This document shows, piece after piece, positions 6,691 through 7,133 of a stretch of DNA of 7,133 nt. Each line of letters begins with the position of its first letter. Position 1 is the first letter of the stretch. This stretch comes from an uncultured Bacteroidota bacterium (lineage in GTDB: Bacteria > Bacteroidota > Bacteroidia > Chitinophagales > Chitinophagaceae). Under the pieces are notes generated by a model. That model was not told where the DNA came from and did no database searches. It saw only the letters and a program-made list of their open reading frames with translations. A program made the position numbers and the translations under genes. The stretch is from NCBI GenBank assembly GCA_903825095.1, contig CAIJZF010000281.1:1-7133 (forward strand), written 5' to 3'.

Positions 6691-7133
6691 ATGATTAAAA
6701 GTATTGCTATAGATATGGACAATGTCATTGCCGACATTGAAACCCATTTAGTGAATTTGTACGAGAAAGAGTATAAGGTGAAGATAGACAGAGACGCTTT
6801 ATTGGGTGTTTCTGAAGACGAGGCCTTTCCCGATAAAACAGCTGCTAGACGCTTTATTCATACTCCTGGTTTTTTCAGAACAGTACCTCTTATGCCGGGT
6901 GCCTTGGAAGCTTTAGAAATTTTAAGAAAAAAATATGAAATATATATAGTATCGGCGGCTACTGAGTTTCCTTTATCGCTTGCTGAAAAACATGCATGGC
7001 TGGCCGAGTACTTCCCTTTTATTAGCTGGAAGAATATGATTTTTTGTGGCAGCAAGGCGGTAATTAAAACCGACTATATGATTGATGATCATTGCAAAAA
7101 TTTGGATTACTGTATAGGTAAACCTATTTTATA
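6691..7133 (+). CDS. NT5C-type 5'(3')-deoxyribonucleotidase, N-terminal part (runs off the right edge)
   Basis: This frame starts with ATG at 6691 and is open to the edge, giving 147 complete codons; relatives are about 170-190 residues, so perhaps 25-40 are missing. It belongs to the HAD superfamily, NT5C branch, which removes the 5' phosphate from (deoxy)nucleoside monophosphates. HAD motif I is IDMDNVIAD with nucleophile Asp8 and acid/base Asp10. Motif II is the strand IYIVSAAT (84-91) with Ser88. Lys122 in FCGSK is the motif III lysine. Motif IV is MIDDH (130-134) with Asp132 and Asp133 for magnesium. The segments EFPLSLAEKHAWLAEYFPFI (about 92-111) and the CGSKAVIKTDYMIDDH run are distinctive for this branch. 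No signal peptide is seen, so it is cytoplasmic, with a likely role in trimming nucleotide pools. It is divergent from the serine hydrolase gene. The family is confident; base specificity is not readable. Confidence 0.9.
   Translation, partial: MIKSIAIDMDNVIADIETHLVNLYEKEYKVKIDRDALLGVSEDEAFPDKTAARRFIHTPGFFRTVPLMPGALEALEILRKKYEIYIVSAATEFPLSLAEKHAWLAEYFPFISWKNMIFCGSKAVIKTDYMIDDHCKNLDYCIGKPIL

Noticed and set aside
6858..7055. 65-codon minus-strand open frame at the right end
   Set aside because: It is antisense to the NT5C-like gene, whose plus-strand frame carries all HAD motifs.

Overview
The window is an ordinary-looking stretch of chromosome from a member of the Bacteroidota, perhaps the Chitinophagaceae/Chitinophagales (the phylum is better supported than the family). 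The grounds are the AT-rich composition, the absence of Shine-Dalgarno sequences in front of every gene, A-rich leaders before start codons, two promoter-like TTTG/TAnnTTTG pairs of the Bacteroidota sigma type, and protein families and sequence styles typical of that phylum. There are eight protein genes, two cut by the window edges, and two strong intrinsic terminators. I see no RNA gene, insertion sequence, CRISPR array, phage gene or attachment site.

Layout. The left edge (1-260, minus) holds the N-terminal part of a YdeI/DUF1801-type protein. It diverges from a secreted M1-family zinc aminopeptidase-like protein (355-2424, plus). That gene converges on a polytopic membrane protein, tentatively DUF4153-like (2478-3722, minus), with a perfect 13-bp hairpin terminator between them that can serve both strands. 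Next come three plus-strand genes separated by about 60 bp each: a RimJ/RimL-type GNAT N-acetyltransferase (3821-4357), a YaeR/GloA2-type glyoxalase-fold (VOC) protein (4420-4818) and a SnoaL-like ester-cyclase-family lipoprotein (4883-5365). This run ends at a very GC-rich 15-bp hairpin (5387-5420), which is shared with a convergent exported serine hydrolase of the beta-lactamase/PBP4-like family (5463-6614, minus). The right edge (6691-7133, plus) holds the N-terminal part of an NT5C-type 5'(3')-deoxyribonucleotidase of the HAD superfamily, divergent from the serine hydrolase.

How the genes fit together. No shared pathway is evident. Three products carry export signals (M1 peptidase, SnoaL-like lipoprotein, serine hydrolase) and one is an integral membrane protein. 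The rest are small housekeeping or detoxification-type cytoplasmic enzymes. The arrangement reads as short independent transcription units, with only the GNAT-VOC-SnoaL trio as a possible operon, and even that may be split by an internal promoter at 4821-4851. I did not find a convincing undescribed system. The least understood items are the polytopic membrane protein and the exported SnoaL-like lipoprotein.
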